A program made the translations under genes and the position numbers. The notes beneath the pieces are model-generated. The model had not been told where the DNA came from, made no database searches, and saw only the letters and a list, made by a program, of their open reading frames with translations. This document shows positions 61,357-64,000 of a DNA stretch of 64,000 nt, piece by piece (position 1 is the stretch's first letter; every line of letters starts with the position of its first letter). Source of the stretch: Mariannaea sp. PMI_226 (Eukaryota > Ascomycota > Sordariomycetes > Hypocreales > Nectriaceae); the NCBI GenBank assembly GCA_024336345.1, contig JANFOG010000010.1:124001-188000 (forward strand). The letters are read 5' to 3'.

Positions 61357-62262
61357 ATGGCCCTCACCTGGCGCATCTCCCTTCGAGACGACAGTCCCGC
61401 CGGCCCCGAGGACTTCTTTGGCACGTCCCTTGGCGTCATCTTCCCGGACGATATCACTAATCAGCACGGCGATGCGGAGAGCTCGCTCGTTTACACATCT
61501 CCGCATCTGCCCAAGCCCCTGCTCATCGACCTCGCAGATCCAAAGGAGGAAGGGGATCGGGAACTGTTTAGCCACAACCTATGGAATGCATCGCTACTGC
61601 TGGCGGAGTTTGTCGAAGCTGATTCTCTGGGCGTGCCGCTGGACAGGCCTCGAGAACAGCAAGAGGCCCTCTCGTTCGATGTGAAGGGACTGGACACTCT
61701 GGAGCTTGGAGCGGGGACGGCGCTGCCGAGTATCATGAGTGGCCTGTTCGGGGCGAGGCGTGTTGTTGTGACCGATTATCCTGCTGAGCCTGTTCTCAAG
61801 GCCCTGAGGACGAACGTTGAGCGCGGCATCAAGCAGGACAACTCACCTAAAGGCTCAACAGCCACTCTGTCTTCCTCCATCCTTGTCGAGGGTCATGCCT
61901 GGGGCGAGTTGGCAGACTCGTTCAGCGTGGGAAACCAGCACTCCTTCGACCGCATCATTCTCGCCGACTGCCTCTGGATGCCCTGGCAGCACGTCAATCT
62001 GCACCTTAGCATTGCCCACTTCCTACGAAAAACTCCACAGGCCCGGTGCTGGGTTGTTGCCGGCTTCCACACCGGCCGTGAGAAGATGAAAGGTTTCTAT
62101 GAGGCCGAGGCATTGAGGAAGGTCGGGCTGTCGGTCGAGTACATCTGGGAGAGGGACTGCAACGGCGAGGAGAGAGCCTGGGAGACGGACCGCGAGGATG
62201 ACATTACGATTCGGAAGAGGTGGCTTGTTGTTGCTTCGCTCAAGTGGATTGAGACTCCTTGA
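61357..62262 (+). CDS. Seven-beta-strand methyltransferase (METTL21/Nnt1-like)
   Basis: Single exon, 301 aa. SAM-dependent methyltransferase of the lysine-methyltransferase-like family 16, in many fungi labelled nicotinamide N-methyltransferase-like. LFSHNLWNASLLLAEF precedes motif I LELGAGTALPSIM (about 129-141), then VVVTDYPAEPVL (acidic SAM ligand), FDRIILADCLWMPWQHV (post-I/motif IV region) and RCWVVAGFHTGR. The N-terminus (DDSPAGPEDFFGTSLG) differs from yeast Efm7, so I do not assign that name. The substrate, protein or small molecule, is unknown. It converges with Vps3. Confidence 0.85.
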   Translation: MALTWRISLRDDSPAGPEDFFGTSLGVIFPDDITNQHGDAESSLVYTSPHLPKPLLIDLADPKEEGDRELFSHNLWNASLLLAEFVEADSLGVPLDRPREQQEALSFDVKGLDTLELGAGTALPSIMSGLFGARRVVVTDYPAEPVLKALRTNVERGIKQDNSPKGSTATLSSSILVEGHAWGELADSFSVGNQHSFDRIILADCLWMPWQHVNLHLSIAHFLRKTPQARCWVVAGFHTGREKMKGFYEAEALRKVGLSVEYIWERDCNGEERAWETDREDDITIRKRWLVVASLKWIETP

Positions 62263-62935
62263 TTTAACGGCATGGTGTCCCGAAACTACGAACACTTCTC
62301 TTCTTATTCTAGGCTTCCACAGACCTAGCAGAAGATGAAATGATGAAGGGGTTGAGGATAGGGGGAGAAGGACCACGAGAGTCGTTTTTAAATCTCTCTG
62401 TCCCAAAGGAGCACACACACACACTCACAACACACTTCTTTCACGACTGGTCATTTCCGAACTCAGCGCCATTGTCACCTGGTGCAGGCACGCGCCTTTT
62501 AGCTCGTCCTGTACCGCCCAGCATGATTGGCCTGGTCAGCAGGATCGTGCGATAGCAACGCCCGCTCGACAGTGGCTTGGAGGGATGTAAGCTTGGTAAA
62601 ATACTTGGCAGGAGAACCTTTTCAAGTATATGGGAGTGAAGATGGGATGTTGTGTATGTGAGAGAAGGTTTTTGATCAAGAGATGTTGGATGAGAAAAAT
62701 GTGACCACTACTGGAAGCAAGAGGCATTTTTATTGAGACGTTCCTCAATGTTGGAGAAAGGGACATTGTGAAGGAGAGGGACGAGAATAGGCCTTGTAAG
62801 ATATGACATCGAAAAAAAAAACGTGAATCATCATCTTTAGATATAAACATAAATGCAACCAATAAAGAGCTAAGATACAAAGAACACGCTCAGTTTTTCC
62901 CTTTCCCATCCATCGTATTACCATATATCCGTAGT
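62263..62935. other. Intergenic, convergent 3' ends (methyltransferase / Vps3)
   Basis: Holds a CA-rich microsatellite-like piece at 62411-62434 and an A9-10 run near 62812-62821. No gene seen. Confidence 0.5.
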
Positions 62936-64000
62936 TTAGTTCGGCGCTTCAATAGTCGGTCCCTGCTCCTCTACTTTGACCACATAGTCATAATTGACTC
63001 GGAGATTCTGTGCACCGCTCAAGGCGCTGGCAAACATGCTGTCGTGGCGCTCACCCACAAGTCGCTTGAGGGCGCCGACTAGGAAGCCAGCAATGATGTC
63101 GACGGACCAATCGTCTGGGATGAGGCCGAGAACCTCATCAATCTCGAACCAGCTGCCGAAGCGCTCCAACAGTGCACCAGTCTGCTCAATGCGGTCGCTG
63201 GCGTCTTCGAGGGCTAGAAGCTCACGTAGGACCACGTGGAAGAGGCGTCGTTGCTCTTGTGGGTCAGGTGCATCGGCGGAAGTGGAGGCGGAGGTACCGG
63301 AGCCGACCCGTAGACAGTAGGAGACGGCCGTGTCGTAGTCACCGAGGTTGTGAATCAGCAGGCGCAAGGCGTCTTCATGTTGACGAGCGCGGCCAGCGAG
63401 GATGATAGTTTCCGGAACGAGAAGGTCGCTCGGAAGGGTAGAAATGCGATCGCGAATAGCGCCAGCATCGTAGTCATGATTGCTGCCGAGCAGCTGTAGA
63501 AGACGGAGGCGACTGTGCCAGACCTCGTTGTCGTCTGGAGCGTTATCGCGAAGAAAGTGATGGTAAGTTGGTTTTGGGGCTTGAAGGGCCCGGTATGCCT
63601 CATAGGTTGCCCTCACCATGTTCGAGCTCTCAGGGGAGGTTTCTAGGTCGGTGACAACAACATCGAGATAGTAGGCAATGAGATCGTTGACGTAAGCGGT
63701 GTTGCCCTTGCCGAAGACAAGGTGTTCGAGATAGTATTTGACAGCATCAGGAGCCTCCTCACGAAGGATCTCAACGACCCGAGTAGGCTCAAATTTAGGA
63801 GCGCGACCTTTATCCTCGGCAAAGACTTGCACGCCCAGCTTGGGATTACGGGTCGCCAACCAGACACCGTATTCATGCACCAAGCTCTGGCTGCTGATCT
63901 TGGTCAAGTACTCACGCACACGCTGCTCTCCGTCGCGTAACTCCTGCCCATCGTCCTGTTCGCCTTCAATGATGCGCTTCCAGGTTGCAAGCACGTCTCC
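62936..64000 (-). CDS. vps3: Vps3 / TGFBRAP1-like CORVET subunit, C-terminal part (5' end outside window)
   Basis: An open frame of 355 codons runs off the right edge; the stop is at 62936. Vps3 is the Rab5-binding subunit of the CORVET endosomal tether. The piece LVPETIILAGRARQHEDALR followed by NLGDYDTAVSYCL is the helical Vps39/TGF-beta-receptor-associated domain, where clathrin-repeat-like helices end in a short C-terminal tail. The spacing and sequence fit Vps3 rather than Vps39, but the N-terminal CNH domain is outside the window, so some doubt remains. It belongs with the trafficking genes elsewhere in the window. Confidence 0.82.
   Translation of the reverse strand, partial: GDVLATWKRIIEGEQDDGQELRDGEQRVREYLTKISSQSLVHEYGVWLATRNPKLGVQVFAEDKGRAPKFEPTRVVEILREEAPDAVKYYLEHLVFGKGNTAYVNDLIAYYLDVVVTDLETSPESSNMVRATYEAYRALQAPKPTYHHFLRDNAPDDNEVWHSRLRLLQLLGSNHDYDAGAIRDRISTLPSDLLVPETIILAGRARQHEDALRLLIHNLGDYDTAVSYCLRVGSGTSASTSADAPDPQEQRRLFHVVLRELLALEDASDRIEQTGALLERFGSWFEIDEVLGLIPDDWSVDIIAGFLVGALKRLVGERHDSMFASALSGAQNLRVNYDYVVKVEEQGPTIEAPN

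Noticed and set aside
61357..62262. Identification of the methyltransferase as Efm7
   Set aside because: The class matches, but the N-terminal region lacks the features I associate with Efm7, so the substrate is left open.

Overview
The window is nuclear DNA of a filamentous ascomycete. Short introns (about 50-105 nt) with GTRNGT donors, CTAAC/CTGAC-like branch points and YAG acceptors, tiny first exons, and the protein repertoire (Tlg2, Vps3, Mdl1, Rtt103, Mn-type CDF, glycogenin with a long proline-rich tail) point to a Sordariomycete, most likely Hypocreales. The order-level placement is inference from the look of the proteins and promoters; no marker gene is decisive. I found no mobile element, rRNA, tRNA or secondary-metabolite cluster.

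Layout. 1-117: 3' end of an unrecognised gene. 461-1624 (-): OXNAD1-like mitochondrial oxidoreductase. 2058-4844 (-): AP-1 gamma adaptin. 5561-7419 (-): GH47 alpha-1,2-mannosidase. 9846-10906 (-): calmodulin, with seven coding exons. 12119-13279 (+): Tlg2 syntaxin. 13582-16320 (-): helical-repeat (PPR-like) mitochondrial protein, head-to-head with 16690-17167 (+) COX7. 17517-18347 (-): clathrin light chain, head-to-head with 19026-20390 (+) Rtt103-like CID protein. 21135-23549 (+): Mdl1 ABC transporter. 24907-25864 (+): monoglyceride lipase. 27614-29011 (+): Mn-type cation diffusion facilitator. 32152-34995 (+): glycogenin. 36273-39094 (-): Hrd1 ubiquitin ligase, head-to-head with 39651-40526 (+) AhpD-like protein. 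40527-58044: a 17.5-kb stretch with no convincing gene. 58045-60465 (+): C2H2 transcription factor. 61357-62262 (+): family-16-type methyltransferase. 62936 to the window end (-): Vps3, partial.

Functionally this is a housekeeping region with a strong endomembrane flavour. AP-1 gamma, clathrin light chain, Tlg2 and Vps3 act in trans-Golgi/endosome traffic, and the mannosidase and Hrd1 act in ER glycoprotein quality control. A second group is mitochondrial: OXNAD1-like, PPR-like, COX7 and Mdl1. Spacing gives no evidence of co-regulation beyond the head-to-head pairs.

I did not find a convincing new biological system. The observations most worth a second look are the gene-free 17.5 kb in front of the C2H2 regulator, the compact shared promoter between two mitochondrial genes, a histidine-rich insertion and an in-frame intron in glycogenin, a triple NAG acceptor in Hrd1, and a GC-AG intron in COX7. 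All exon boundaries were worked out by hand from splice signals and family conservation; none was tested against transcripts.
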